Source of the DNA: Streptomyces sp. TLI_053 | GTDB lineage: Bacteria > Actinomycetota > Actinomycetes > Streptomycetales > Streptomycetaceae | Direction: 5' to 3' | NCBI RefSeq assembly: GCF_900105395.1 | Contig: NZ_LT629775.1 | Span: 5,354,001-5,418,000 of the forward strand | Length of the DNA: 64,000 bases | Shown: piece after piece, positions 35,293 through 43,527 of the stretch | How the letters are laid out: every line of letters begins with the position of its first letter | How positions within the stretch are numbered: the first letter of the stretch is position 1 | Translations under genes and position numbers: made by a program | Notes under the pieces: generated by a model | Seen by the model: the letters and a program-made list of their open reading frames with translations, nothing else | What the model was told of the DNA's origin: nothing | Databases searched by the model: none

Positions 35293-36153
35293 CTATTTGA
35301 CGGCGGTCTTCCCGATGGTGGGAAGAATGAAGTCCTGGATGAGCCCCTTGGCGTCACGGACGATCGGCCGGAACACCCGATAGCGCGAGAGGTTGATCAC
35401 CCGGGCCGCCATGGGGGTGGACCGGCGGACGAATTCCCTGGTCCGCTCGGTGTCCTCGGTGCGGTCGAAGACCCAGTAGAGGACGACGACCATGAGGTGC
35501 AGCCAGAGCACGTCGGGCAGCAGCTCGACCAGTTCGGCGTCCAGCTTCGGTGCCAGGTCAGAGCCTTGAAGGACGTCGCGGAACAGGGCGACCGCGGTGG
35601 CCCGGGCCGGGTGCGACTCGTTGGAGAACGGGCTCAGGGCACTGGTGGGGTCGGCCGCCGTCCGGAAGAACTGCGCGGCGAACTCGTGGTACGGGGCCGC
35701 CGTGTCCAGCCAGGAGACCAGGGCGATTTCCAGGCGCTCGGCGAAGTCCCGGGTATCGGCCATGCGCTTTCTCGCGTCCGCCGCATGGTCGTACGTCATC
35801 CGGTCGTAGAAACCCTGAATGAGAAATTCTTTCGCCGAAAAATAGTAATAAGCATTTCCGACCGAAACGCCGGCCTCGGCGGCGATGGCGCGCATGGTGG
35901 TCTTCTCGTAACCGCGTTCCTGGAAGAGCCGCATCGCGGTCTCCAGGATCAGGGCCCGGGTCTGCTCGCTCTTGTCCGTCTTCGGCCGGGCGCGACTGCC
36001 ACGTGTCTCGGCGGCCGGTGCGGCGGCCGGTGCGGCCGGCTCCGAGGGAGTGTCGTCGGGGTGCTCCGCGCCGCCGGCGGTGCCGCCGGTGCCGGTGCCG
36101 CCGGTGCCGTCGTTCGTCGCGCTCGGGCCGTTCGTCGCTGCCAGGTCGTCCAC
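35293..36153 (-). CDS. TetR-family regulator with disordered N-terminal extension
   Basis: This 286-residue regulator has a Thr/Gly/Pro/Ala-rich extension of ~60 residues. A TetR HTH follows: SEQTRALILETAMRLFQERGYEKTTMRAIAAEAGVSVGNAYYYFSAKEFLIQGF. Then comes a helical effector domain. TAGGCT lies 7 nt before the GTG at 36153, so I prefer this to an ATG at 36240 that would overlap the operator region. Two GAACGCGTTC palindromes at 36278 and 36317 lie upstream, between it and a divergent GNAT gene. Autoregulation is likely by position. The effector is unknown. Confidence 0.88.
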   Translation of the reverse strand: MDDLAATNGPSATNDGTGGTGTGGTAGGAEHPDDTPSEPAAPAAAPAAETRGSRARPKTDKSEQTRALILETAMRLFQERGYEKTTMRAIAAEAGVSVGNAYYYFSAKEFLIQGFYDRMTYDHAADARKRMADTRDFAERLEIALVSWLDTAAPYHEFAAQFFRTAADPTSALSPFSNESHPARATAVALFRDVLQGSDLAPKLDAELVELLPDVLWLHLMVVVLYWVFDRTEDTERTREFVRRSTPMAARVINLSRYRVFRPIVRDAKGLIQDFILPTIGKTAVK

Positions 36154-36277
36154 GGCCCCGAGCCTAGCCCGATCGGCCGAGTCCCAGGCGGTGTCGGCGC
36201 GGACGGCACCGGATGCCCCCTCCGCATCCGGTGCCGACACGCGCGCCGTCCTCCGTGGACTCTCGGCGAGCCTCTTC

Positions 36278-36328
36278 GAACGCGTTCAAAAGCATGCCAT
36301 GACTTCGACCGGGGCTTGAACGCGTTCA
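36278..36328. promoter_or_regulatory. Paired GAACGCGTTC palindromes
   Basis: GAACGCGTTC at 36278-36287 and TGAACGCGTTCA at 36317-36328 (perfect 12 bp) are about 40 bp apart, nearly four helical turns. They sit between the divergent TetR and GNAT promoters and are probable TetR sites. Confidence 0.7.
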
Positions 36329-36350
36329 GGCCGGATGAGAGGCTCGTTGC

Positions 36351-36893
36351 GTGATCACCACCATCCGCCGGGGGAACGCCCGGGACGCCGAGGACGTCGC
36401 CGCCCTGCACGCCGCCAGCTGGTGCAGCGCGTACGCCGGCATCGTCCCCGACAGCGCCCTCGGTGACGGGCTGGCGGACGAGCGGCACGAGATCTGGGAA
36501 CTGCGGCTGAGTGTCGACTACGGCGCCCCGGAGGCGACCCCCGAACTGCTGATCGCCGAACAGGCGGGCACCACCGTGGGATTCGCCTACCTGGTCCCGA
36601 TGCCGGACGGCCGGGTGCTGCTCGACAACCTGCACGTCCGCCCCGGGCTGACCGGCTCCGGGATCGGCGGCGAGCTGCTGGACGCCGCCCGCGCCCACGT
36701 GACCCGACAGCACCCCGGGGCCGACCTCTACCTGGAGGTGCTGCAGGCCAACACCCGCGCGATCGCCTTCTACGAGCGCGCCGGCGGCCGGCGCACCGCG
36801 GCCGGTCAGGGCGTCTTCCCCGGCGGTCACACGCTGCCCGAGTACGAGTACACCTGGTCGGCCGTCGCGCCGGCCGGTCGGTCGCGGTCGTAG
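36351..36893 (+). CDS. GNAT-family N-acetyltransferase
   Basis: This 180-residue single-domain acetyltransferase begins ITTIRRGNARDAEDVAALHAASW. It carries the acetyl-CoA pyrophosphate loop region in LDNLHVRPGLTGSGIGGELLDAARAHV and the GNAT C-terminal strand DLYLEVLQANTRAIAFYERAGGRR. The substrate is unknown, and the family includes RimI-like protein acetylases and antibiotic N-acetyltransferases. The GTG follows GAGGCT-N6, possibly leaderless, although GAGAGG could serve as ribosome site. It is divergent from the TetR gene and may be its target. Confidence 0.87.
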   Translation: MITTIRRGNARDAEDVAALHAASWCSAYAGIVPDSALGDGLADERHEIWELRLSVDYGAPEATPELLIAEQAGTTVGFAYLVPMPDGRVLLDNLHVRPGLTGSGIGGELLDAARAHVTRQHPGADLYLEVLQANTRAIAFYERAGGRRTAAGQGVFPGGHTLPEYEYTWSAVAPAGRSRS

Positions 36894-37087
36894 ACCGTCA
36901 CCGGCACCCCCGTTCCGTCGGTCGGGCCCGCACCAGGGGCTCCACCGGCTCCCAGCGCCCGCCCGCTTCCGACACCGGTGCGCCCTCTCGGCTCGGGGCG
37001 GGGTGCGGACATGCGGGACCACCACCCCCTTGCCCAGGGGTGCCGCGGCATCGCCCCGGACGTACTCGACGGTGCTCGCCGCCGTCG

Positions 37088-38380
37088 TCATGATCGCAAG
37101 CTGGCCGGTGGCACCGACAGTGGGCCGGAAGCCGTTCCGGCCGGAGGCCGCGGCCCCGCGCCCAGGTGGCGGCGGCCCGCGAGGGCGATCAGCAGGGCGA
37201 GCGCCGCCGCTCCCGCCGGGATCCAGTACCCCGCGCCGGGCCCGGCGTGTTCGGCGAGTGCGCCCGCCAGCGCCGAGCCGGTCGATATGCCGATCATGAT
37301 CCCGGACACCGCGATCGCCATCGCCTCGTTCAACTGCCGCTGGGGCAGCTGCTCCTGGATCAGCGTCATGCCGGTGACCATGGTCGGTGCGGTGCCCGTG
37401 CCGGCCGCGAACAGGGCCGCCCCGAGCAGTGCGAGTCCCGCGCCGCCCAGCCCGGCGGCGAGCGGCAGCAGCAGGAGCCCCGCCATCGCCGCCAGGCCCC
37501 GCAGGAAGCGGGCACCCGCGGAGCGGGTCGGCCGCAGGGTGCCGAACACCAGCCCCGCCGCACACGACCCGGCCGCCACCAGGGCCAGCAGTCCGCCCGC
37601 GACCGGGCGGTGCCCCAGCGCGTCCGCGTACGCGACGGTGGTCAGATCGAGCGCGCCGAAGACCATGCCGGTGCTGAGGAAGGTCAGGGCGAGCACCCGG
37701 AGCGCCGGCACCCGCAGCGGCGAGCGCGGCCCGGCCGCGGCATCGGTGGCAGCGGCGTCGGTGGCAGCGGCGTCGGGACGGTCCGCCGGCGGCGGTTCGG
37801 TCCGCCGCTGGGCCGCGAAGAGCAGCGCGCCGACGGTGCCGACCCCGCCGGCGGTGAGCATCCCGGCCTCCGGGGCGACCGTCGTGCACAGGACCATGCC
37901 GAGCACCGGTCCGGCCATGAAGCAGAGCTCGTCCAGGGCCTGTTCGAGGGAGTTGGCGAGGTGCCGGTCCTCCGGCGCGTCACGGAGCAGGTGCGCCCAG
38001 CGGGCCCGCGCCATACCGCCGAGGTTCGGCACCGCGGACCCGGCCGCCCAGCAGAGGTGGAGCGTCCAGTCGGGTGCGCCGAGGCGGACGCAGAGCAGCA
38101 GTCCGCACAGCGGCACCAGGTTGTACAGCACCGCCGGAACGGTGATCCGGGCCTGCCCGAACCGGTCGACGAGCCGGCCGATCAGCGGCATGCCGATCGC
38201 CACGGCGACCAGTCCGGCCGCGGCGACGGTGCCCGCGAGCGCGTAGGAGCCGCGACGTTCGGCGATCAGCACCACCAGCGAGACGCCGGTCATCGACATC
38301 GACAGCCGGGCGAGCAGCCCGGCCAGGGTGAAGGCGACGGTGCCGGGCCGGGTGAACAGGCGTCGGTAGGGGGCGAACAC
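37088..38380 (-). CDS. MFS transporter (12 TM)
   Basis: This 430-residue transporter has twelve predicted helices, opening with PGTVAFTLAGLLARLSMSMTGVSLVVLIAERRGSYALAG. Motif A is partly retained (GRLVDRFGQARIT). A Thr/Asp/Ala repeat (TDAAATDAAA) lies in the central loop between TM6 and TM7. It is most like sugar-efflux or drug-efflux MFS proteins, substrate unknown. GGAG 5 nt before GTG at 38380 decides the start. It is divergent from a LysR gene whose product is a plausible regulator. Confidence 0.87.
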   Translation of the reverse strand: MFAPYRRLFTRPGTVAFTLAGLLARLSMSMTGVSLVVLIAERRGSYALAGTVAAAGLVAVAIGMPLIGRLVDRFGQARITVPAVLYNLVPLCGLLLCVRLGAPDWTLHLCWAAGSAVPNLGGMARARWAHLLRDAPEDRHLANSLEQALDELCFMAGPVLGMVLCTTVAPEAGMLTAGGVGTVGALLFAAQRRTEPPPADRPDAAATDAAATDAAAGPRSPLRVPALRVLALTFLSTGMVFGALDLTTVAYADALGHRPVAGGLLALVAAGSCAAGLVFGTLRPTRSAGARFLRGLAAMAGLLLLPLAAGLGGAGLALLGAALFAAGTGTAPTMVTGMTLIQEQLPQRQLNEAMAIAVSGIMIGISTGSALAGALAEHAGPGAGYWIPAGAAALALLIALAGRRHLGAGPRPPAGTASGPLSVPPASLRS

Positions 38381-38545
38381 GGGACTCCGCGGGACAGAGG
38401 GGGAGGGAAGGGCTCCAGCCTCGGGCCGCCGGTGGTTCGCGGTCCAACACCTGTTCCGCCGCATCAACAACAAAGTGATGTCGGTACCGGGCGGGTGGGC
38501 TCCGACGGCAAGGATCGCCCGGCCGGGCGTTGCTAGCCTGCCGCC

Positions 38546-39511
38546 ATGCCCCACGACCTGCATCCCCGCCTGCTGCGCGGCTTCGTCGCCACCGCCGAGA
38601 CGCTGCACTTCGGCCGCGCCGCGGAGCGGCTGCACGTGGCCCAGCAGGCGCTCAGCCGTGATGTCAGGACGCTGGAGCGGCTGCTCGGCGACACCCTGTT
38701 CCTCCGTACCACCCGCAGTGTCGAACTCACCACCGCCGGGCACGGTCTGCTGCCCAAGGCCCGCCGACTGCTGGCCCTGCACGACGAGATCCTGGCCGGT
38801 GTCGCGCACCGGCCACTGCTGCTCGACCTCAACAGCGACGTCACCGGGCCGGACCTCACCAGCGACCGGCTGCTCCAACGGGCCCGCGCCGCTTGGCCGG
38901 AGGGCGAAATGCTGGCCCGCTTCCACGGCGGTCTGGCGGCCGCGGCCACCGAACTGCTCGCCCATCGGCTGGACGTGTCGTTCGGCCGCTACGCGGGACT
39001 GCCCGCCGAGGCGCGGGCCCGGCTCGCGCAGCGCCCGGTCCGGCTGGAGGCGGTCTCGGTGATGATGGCGGCCGGCCATCCGCTGGCCGGTCGGCCGGCC
39101 CTGCGGCTCGCCGAACTGGCCGGGCACCCGGTGGACATCTGCGCGGGCAATCCGGCGACCACCGAGTGGGCCGACCTCGGCCGGCGGCTGCTGGACGAGC
39201 ACGGTCTGGACGCGGCGCCCCCGCGGGTCCCGCCGGTGGGGGTGGACGAGACGGCCCGCTACCTGACCCGGCACGGCGACCCGATGCTGACCACCGTCGG
39301 CGGCCCGGCACTGCCGGGCTCGGTGAACGTGCCGCTGGTCGATCCGGTCCCGCTCAGCCTGGTGAGCCTGGTGCACCGCCCGGACCTGCGGCATCCCGGA
39401 CTGACCGCACTGCTGACCGCGGCGGCCGAACTCGGCGGGCGCGAGGGCTGGTTGCGCCGCCCGGCGGGCAGTTGGCTGCCGTCGCCGGACGCCGCGCTGC
39501 TGGCGGTCTAG
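38546..39511 (+). CDS. LysR-family regulator
   Basis: This 321-residue protein has a typical LysR wHTH: LHPRLLRGFVATAETLHFGRAAERLHVAQQALSRDVRTLERLLGDTLFLRTTRSVELTTAG. A co-inducer domain of two alpha/beta lobes follows. TAGCCT lies 6 nt before ATG, a leaderless pattern. LysR proteins often control a divergent gene, here the MFS transporter, 165 bp away. A bidirectional terminator (39627-39669) follows it. The effector is unknown. Confidence 0.9.
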   Translation: MPHDLHPRLLRGFVATAETLHFGRAAERLHVAQQALSRDVRTLERLLGDTLFLRTTRSVELTTAGHGLLPKARRLLALHDEILAGVAHRPLLLDLNSDVTGPDLTSDRLLQRARAAWPEGEMLARFHGGLAAAATELLAHRLDVSFGRYAGLPAEARARLAQRPVRLEAVSVMMAAGHPLAGRPALRLAELAGHPVDICAGNPATTEWADLGRRLLDEHGLDAAPPRVPPVGVDETARYLTRHGDPMLTTVGGPALPGSVNVPLVDPVPLSLVSLVHRPDLRHPGLTALLTAAAELGGREGWLRRPAGSWLPSPDAALLAV

Positions 39512-39626
39512 CCGGGGCTGTCCTTCCGGCCGTCGTTCCGGTCGGAACCACCGGAGCGGGAACTGCCGGACCGGGGATCGCCGGAACAGGAATCACCGTG
39601 CCGCGACGGGTTGTTGTGGCGGTACG

Positions 39627-39669
39627 CGACTCCACCCCTGCCGATCGGGGGTCGGCAGGGGTGGAGTCG
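39627..39669. terminator. Bidirectional terminator between lysR and yceI
   Basis: A perfect 18-bp stem (39627-39644 with 39652-39669) with a 7-nt loop lies between convergent genes. Just upstream (39530-39600) are imperfect CCGGAnCGGGAA repeats of no clear role. Confidence 0.88.
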
Positions 39670-39756
39670 GGTGCGGGCGGACGGGCGGACGGCCGGGGGC
39701 CGTCGCGCGCGCCCGCACGACCGGGGGTGCGGGGCCCGCAGGCGAGGTCGGCCGGG

Positions 39757-40383
39757 TCAGGCCGCCTTCACGGCGGAGATGTCGAAGGTGAGCTTGACCT
39801 TCTCGCCGATCAGCACGCCGCCGGTCTCCAGCGCGGCGTTGTAGGTCAGGCCCCAGTCGGTGCGGTCCAGGACGGCCTTGCCCTCGAAGCCGACCCGGTC
39901 GGCACCGTAGGCGTCGACGGCGTGGCCGGTGAAGTCGAGGTCCAGGGTGATCGGGCGGGTGACGTCCTTGATGGTGAGCTCGCCGCTCATCCGGTAGGAC
40001 TCGTCGCCCACGCGCTCGGCGGCGGTGCTGCGGAAGCGCATCTCCGGGAAGGTCTCGGCCGCGAAGAAGTCGCTGGTGCGCAGGTGCTCGTCGCGCTGGG
40101 CCTGGTTGGTGTCGATGCTCGCGACCTTGATCACCAGATCGGCGCGCGAGTCGGTCGGGGTGGTGCCGTCCAGGTGCAGCTTGCCCTCGTACTCGGTGAA
40201 GCGGCCCTTGACGTTGGTGACCATCGCGTGGCGGACGGCGAAGCCGATCTCGCTGTGGGTGGTGTCGATGGTCCAGTCGCCGGTCAGGTGTCCGAGCCCG
40301 AGGTCCTGGCCGGCCGGGTTCTCGGCGACGGCGACGGCGGTGGTCGCGGTGTCGGTGGTCTTGGTGCGGTTGAACAGGCCCAT
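39757..40383 (-). CDS. YceI-family lipocalin-like protein
   Basis: This 208-residue protein has the YceI beta barrel: GDWTIDTTHSEIGFAVRHAMVTNVKGRFTEYEGKLHLD, VIKVASIDTNQAQRDEHLRTSDFFAAETFPEMRF, and a final LIGEKVKLTFDISAVK. YceI binds polyisoprenoids. The usual periplasmic signal peptide is absent, and a ~25-residue Thr/Ala-rich N-terminus takes its place, as in many actinobacterial copies, so it may be cytosolic. GAGGAG directly before ATG supports the start. TTCAA/TTGAA elements at 40410-40470 may bind a MarR-type repressor (inference). It is divergent from the MerR-clamp gene. Confidence 0.9.
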   Translation of the reverse strand: MGLFNRTKTTDTATTAVAVAENPAGQDLGLGHLTGDWTIDTTHSEIGFAVRHAMVTNVKGRFTEYEGKLHLDGTTPTDSRADLVIKVASIDTNQAQRDEHLRTSDFFAAETFPEMRFRSTAAERVGDESYRMSGELTIKDVTRPITLDLDFTGHAVDAYGADRVGFEGKAVLDRTDWGLTYNAALETGGVLIGEKVKLTFDISAVKAA

Positions 40384-40617
40384 GGCTCCTCCTCGGGTTC
40401 GAAGCCATTTGTTTAGGCTTCAACTTGATGGCTCCACTGTAGACCCGACTGGTTCAAAGTTCAACCACCTGCTCCGGGAATCTCGTGGCGTGTCGGACGG
40501 GGCCCGGTTCGCGTCCCCCGTCACCGCCCGCCCGGCCCCGGTGGCCGGCGGTATCGTCGGGCCGGTCCGGCGGTCCCGCTTGACCCTCGACCCGGTCGAG
40601 GCCCCAGAGTCCCCGGC
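40384..40617. promoter_or_regulatory. Divergent yceI / MerR-clamp promoter region
   Basis: An AT-richer block (40405-40475) contains TCAACTTGA, a 9-bp dyad, and GGTTCAAAGTTCAACC, which repeats GTTCAA and has GGTT/AACC ends. These resemble MarR-type sites. I cannot assign the promoter of the rightward gene. Confidence 0.4.
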
Positions 40618-41796
40618 ATGGAGAGCGACCTGCGCAGCATCGGCGAGCTGGCCCGCGACAGCGGTCTGAGCATCAGTGCCCTGCGGTTCTACGACGGTGC
40701 CGAGGTGCTCGCCCCCGCCCGTGTCGACCCGCGCACCGGCTACCGCTGGTACGCCCCCGGACAGCTCGCCGACGCCCGACTGCTCGCCCGGCTGCGCCGG
40801 GTGGGTCTGCCGCTGGCGGACATCCGGGCCGTGCTCGGCGCGGTGCCCGGCAGCGGTGCCGCCCGGCGGGTGGTGGACGAGCATCTGCGCCGGCTGGAGG
40901 ACGGCCTCGCCGACGCGCGCCGTGAACTCTCCCTGATCCGCCGGTTGATCGACCAGAGGGAGAGCCTCATGACCACGACCCCCGCCGAGTACCGCTTCAC
41001 CGTCCCCGCCGTCGGGCTGGCCGAAGCCCTGGACGCGGTCCGCTTCGCCGTCGGTGACGACCCCGGGCTGCCGGTGCTGTCCGGCGTGTTGTTCGACCTC
41101 GACGGCGGCCTGCTGCGCCTGGTCGCCACCGATCGCTATCGGATAGCCCTTGCCGAGGTGCCCGCCCGGCCGGTGGAGCCCGCGGAGTCTGCTGTGCCTG
41201 CGGAGTCTGTCGAGTCCGCCGTGCCCGCCGTGCCCGCCGACTTCGCCGAGTCCGCCGCGCCGGCCGCGTCGGCCGTCGTGCCGGTCGCGCTGGCCGATGC
41301 CGTCCGCGCGCTGCTCGGCTCCGCCGCGGGGGCGGTGGAACTGGCGCTCGGCGCCGGAACGGTGCACGTCACGGTCGGCGGCCACCGGATCGAGGGGGCC
41401 GCGCTCGACCACGACTACCCCGACTACCGGCCCCTCGTCCGGCTGGAGCCGGCCCACCGGATCGGCCTGCCCGCCGCCGAACTGCGCGCGGCGCTCGTGT
41501 CGGCCGTGACCAGCAGCCTGCCGTCCGGTCCGCACGGCGCGGCCTGCGAGGTCGCCCTGCTGACCGTCGACAGTGAGGGCCGGTTCGCCGTCGCCGCCCC
41601 TGGGGCCGATGCCGACGGGTCGGACGACATCCTCCGGGTGGCGGTCAACCGGGACTTCCTCCTGGAGGCCGTTCCGGTCGATGCCCCGGGGCAGCTGCTC
41701 CTCGAACTCGGCGGCCCGATCACCCCCCTCGCCGTCCGTACCGCCGACCGCCCCGGCACCTTCTCCGTCCTGATGCCCGTCCGCCTCCCCGCCTGA
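40618..41796 (+). CDS. MerR regulator fused to DNA sliding-clamp (DnaN) domains 2-3
   Basis: This is a 392-residue chimera. Residues ~6-75 are a MerR HTH (SIGELARDSGLSISALRFYDGAEVLAPARVDPRTGYRWYAPGQLADARLLARLR), followed by the dimer coil RRLEDGLADARRELSLIRRLIDQR to ~115. Residues ~125-390 resemble the beta clamp from its second domain onward: AVRFAVGDDPGLPVLSGVLFDLDGGLLRLVATDRYRIALAEV, GAALDHDYPDYRPL, and the C-terminal LRVAVNRDFLLEAVPVDAPGQLLLELGGPITPLAVRTADR ... VLMPVRL. Clamp domain 1 is missing, replaced by HTH. An Ala/Pro/Ser linker (~185-220) splits domain 2. Clamp domains 2-3 form the pocket that binds QLxLF-type peptides, so ligand sensing there is an attractive inference. The ATG lacks a clear ribosome site. 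Confidence 0.85.
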   Translation: MESDLRSIGELARDSGLSISALRFYDGAEVLAPARVDPRTGYRWYAPGQLADARLLARLRRVGLPLADIRAVLGAVPGSGAARRVVDEHLRRLEDGLADARRELSLIRRLIDQRESLMTTTPAEYRFTVPAVGLAEALDAVRFAVGDDPGLPVLSGVLFDLDGGLLRLVATDRYRIALAEVPARPVEPAESAVPAESVESAVPAVPADFAESAAPAASAVVPVALADAVRALLGSAAGAVELALGAGTVHVTVGGHRIEGAALDHDYPDYRPLVRLEPAHRIGLPAAELRAALVSAVTSSLPSGPHGAACEVALLTVDSEGRFAVAAPGADADGSDDILRVAVNRDFLLEAVPVDAPGQLLLELGGPITPLAVRTADRPGTFSVLMPVRLPA

Positions 41797-41907
41797 CCCG
41801 GAGCGTCCCCGGTCCGACCTCGGAGCGGGTCGAGGCCGGGGCGGCGGTCGTCCCGGCCGTCCGGGGGCGCGATCCGCAGGGCGGGCGTTTGCTGGCGCTA
41901 GCACTGT

Positions 41908-41923
41908 GCTTGCAATTGCAAGC
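41908..41923. promoter_or_regulatory. 16-bp perfect palindrome before the Xre gene
   Basis: GCTTGCAATTGCAAGC lies 22 bp upstream of the ATG at 41945, in the core promoter. It is an AT-centred perfect dyad in very GC-rich sequence and is probably the autoregulatory site of the Xre protein. An ATG at 41906 overlaps it and is not the start. Confidence 0.75.
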
Positions 41924-41944
41924 GCGGTGGGGCAGGGTGTTCGC

Positions 41945-42454
41945 ATGGCCTCACTGAACGTCGGCCCGCTGGGCGAGTACATCCGCGAGCAGCGGCGCAA
42001 CGCGCAGTACTCGCTGCGGCAGCTGGCGGAGGCCGCCGGCGTGTCCAACCCCTACCTCAGCCAGATCGAGCGAGGGTTGCGCAAGCCGAGCGCGGAGATC
42101 CTGCAGCAGATCGCCAAGGCGCTGCGGATCTCGGCGGAGACGCTCTACGTCCAGGCCGGAATCCTGGAGGAGCGGCGGGGTGAGGGCCTGGAACTGCGGG
42201 CCTCGATCCTGGCCGATCCGTTGATCAACGAGCAGCAGAAGCAGGCGCTGCTCGCGGTCTACGACGCCTTCCTCAAGGAGAACGCCGCCGGGCGGCCGTC
42301 CGGCGGCGGTCCGGTGAAGGCCGCGGCGACGGACCCGGCGACGGCTCCGGCGACGGAGACGGAGGCGGAGGCGGACCGACCCGCCGACGGACCTGCGGCC
42401 CCGGCCGGGGGCGTGGGCGGGAGCACGGACGAGCACCGGGGCGAGGCACCCTAA
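41945..42454 (+). CDS. Xre-family HTH regulator (Rv0474-like)
   Basis: This 169-residue protein has a clear Cro/CI HTH: LGEYIREQRRNAQYSLRQLAEAAGVSNPYLSQIERGLRKPSAEILQQIAKALRISAETLYVQAG. Then come a short helical region (ILADPLINEQQKQALLAVYDAFLKENA) and a disordered Ala/Glu/Pro tail. The order Xre - HbhA-like - DUF2516 matches Rv0474-Rv0476 in M. tuberculosis. CAGGGT-N6-ATG may be a leaderless promoter. The 16-bp palindrome at 41908 sits just upstream. The next gene is 20 nt away, so the three genes form an operon. Confidence 0.9.
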   Translation: MASLNVGPLGEYIREQRRNAQYSLRQLAEAAGVSNPYLSQIERGLRKPSAEILQQIAKALRISAETLYVQAGILEERRGEGLELRASILADPLINEQQKQALLAVYDAFLKENAAGRPSGGGPVKAAATDPATAPATETEAEADRPADGPAAPAGGVGGSTDEHRGEAP

Positions 42455-42474
42455 ACACCACGGGAGGACCGGCC

Positions 42475-43005
42475 ATGCCGATCACGGACGACATCAAGAA
42501 GACCCTGACCGACCCCACCCCGCTCTACGCCCTCGCCGGCGCCGGGGACCTCGCCTACGAGAAGCTGCGCGAGGTGCCGGGCCGGGTGGAGGCACTCGCG
42601 GCAGACCGCAAGGGCACCCAGGAGAAGGCCGCCGCCGCGCTGGCCGAGGCCCAGGCCCGGCTGGTCGACGCGCAGGCCAAGGTCAGCGGCTCGGTGACCG
42701 CCCTGCCGACCGACCTGAAGGTGCTGCAGGAGAAGGCGCAGAGCTTCGCCCTCCAGCAGGTCGGCCGCGCGGTCGAGCTGGCGGTCAAGGCAAAGGAGAC
42801 CTACGACGAGCTGGCCGAGCGCGGCAAGGTCGCGGTGGACCGGGGCCGTGGCGCCGACGCCGCCGCCGCCGGTGCGGGCGAGGCCGTCGCCGAGCGGGTG
42901 GACGCGGAGTCCGCGGAGGCCGGTGAGCTGGTCGAGGGCGAGCTGGTCGAGGACGAGGCGCCCGTCGCCCCGAAGCGCGGCCGGGCCCGCAAGAGCGCGG
43001 AGTAG
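42475..43005 (+). CDS. HbhA-like heparin-binding/coiled-coil protein
   Basis: This 176-residue protein begins MPITDDIKKTLTDPTPLYALAGAGDLAYEKLREVP, closely like mycobacterial HbhA. A long amphipathic Ala/Glu/Lys coiled coil (~35-125) follows. The tail ends PKRGRARKSAE with basic residues, shorter than the Lys/Pro/Ala repeats used by HbhA for heparin adhesion. There is no signal peptide, as in HbhA. Mycobacterial HbhA is an adhesin tied to lipid bodies. In a soil actinomycete the role is more likely structural or membrane associated. GGGAGGA precedes ATG. It lies in an operon with the Xre gene. Confidence 0.85.
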   Translation: MPITDDIKKTLTDPTPLYALAGAGDLAYEKLREVPGRVEALAADRKGTQEKAAAALAEAQARLVDAQAKVSGSVTALPTDLKVLQEKAQSFALQQVGRAVELAVKAKETYDELAERGKVAVDRGRGADAAAAGAGEAVAERVDAESAEAGELVEGELVEDEAPVAPKRGRARKSAE

Positions 43006-43143
43006 CTCGGGGCGGGCCGGGCCGGAGGCCCGGCACCCCGGGGCACGTCTGGTGCCGCCGGGCCGTTTGACCCCGTGGTGGACCGTGCGCCGTGCCAGGA
43101 TGGACGGGCAGGTGTGCCGCAGCGAGACGCAGAGGAGGCCGTG

Positions 43144-43497
43144 ATGGGCGGAGTGGCCCAGATTCTGATCCTGGACTACTTGAACCCGTTCTGGTGGCTG
43201 GCCGTCGCCATCCTGGGCTACAAGCTGTTCGCGCTGGTCGACGCCGCCACCCGCCCGGAGGACGGGTACCGGGCGGCCGACAAGAAGACCAAGGGTTTCT
43301 GGCTGGCGGTCCTCGGTGTCGCGTTCGGCCTGGACCTGCTCTTCGGGGCCAACTTCATGACCAGCTTCCTCACCCTGGGGGGCCTGGTCGCCGCGATCGT
43401 CTACGTGGTCGACGTCCGCCCGGCGATCCGGGCGCTCACCGATCGCGGCGGCGGCCGGGGCGACCAGCGCAACATGGGGCCGTACGGGCCCTGGTAG
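43144..43497 (+). CDS. DUF2516-family membrane protein
   Basis: This 117-residue protein has helices at about 8-27 (LILDYLNPFWWLAVAILGYKLFALVD), 50-68 (GFWLAVLGVAFGLDLLF) and 72-92. The cytosolic tail is Arg/Gly-rich and ends NMGPYGPW. It corresponds to the DUF2516 family and to Rv0476 beside hbhA. Function is unknown, and constant linkage with the HbhA-like protein suggests a membrane partner. AGGAGG 5 nt before ATG decides the start over a GTG one codon upstream. A three-tier hairpin (43528-43599) ends the operon. Confidence 0.87.
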   Translation: MGGVAQILILDYLNPFWWLAVAILGYKLFALVDAATRPEDGYRAADKKTKGFWLAVLGVAFGLDLLFGANFMTSFLTLGGLVAAIVYVVDVRPAIRALTDRGGGRGDQRNMGPYGPW

Positions 43498-43527
43498 GCC
43501 GTACCGGCCCCGGTGTCGGGTCCTGAC

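Noticed and set aside
36894-37087. Possible short minus-strand gene (MTTAASTVEYVRGDAAAPLGK...) between GNAT and MFS genes
   Set aside because: The start looks gene-like, but the frame soon becomes Arg/Pro-rich and overlaps the GNAT gene antisense. There is no ribosome site.
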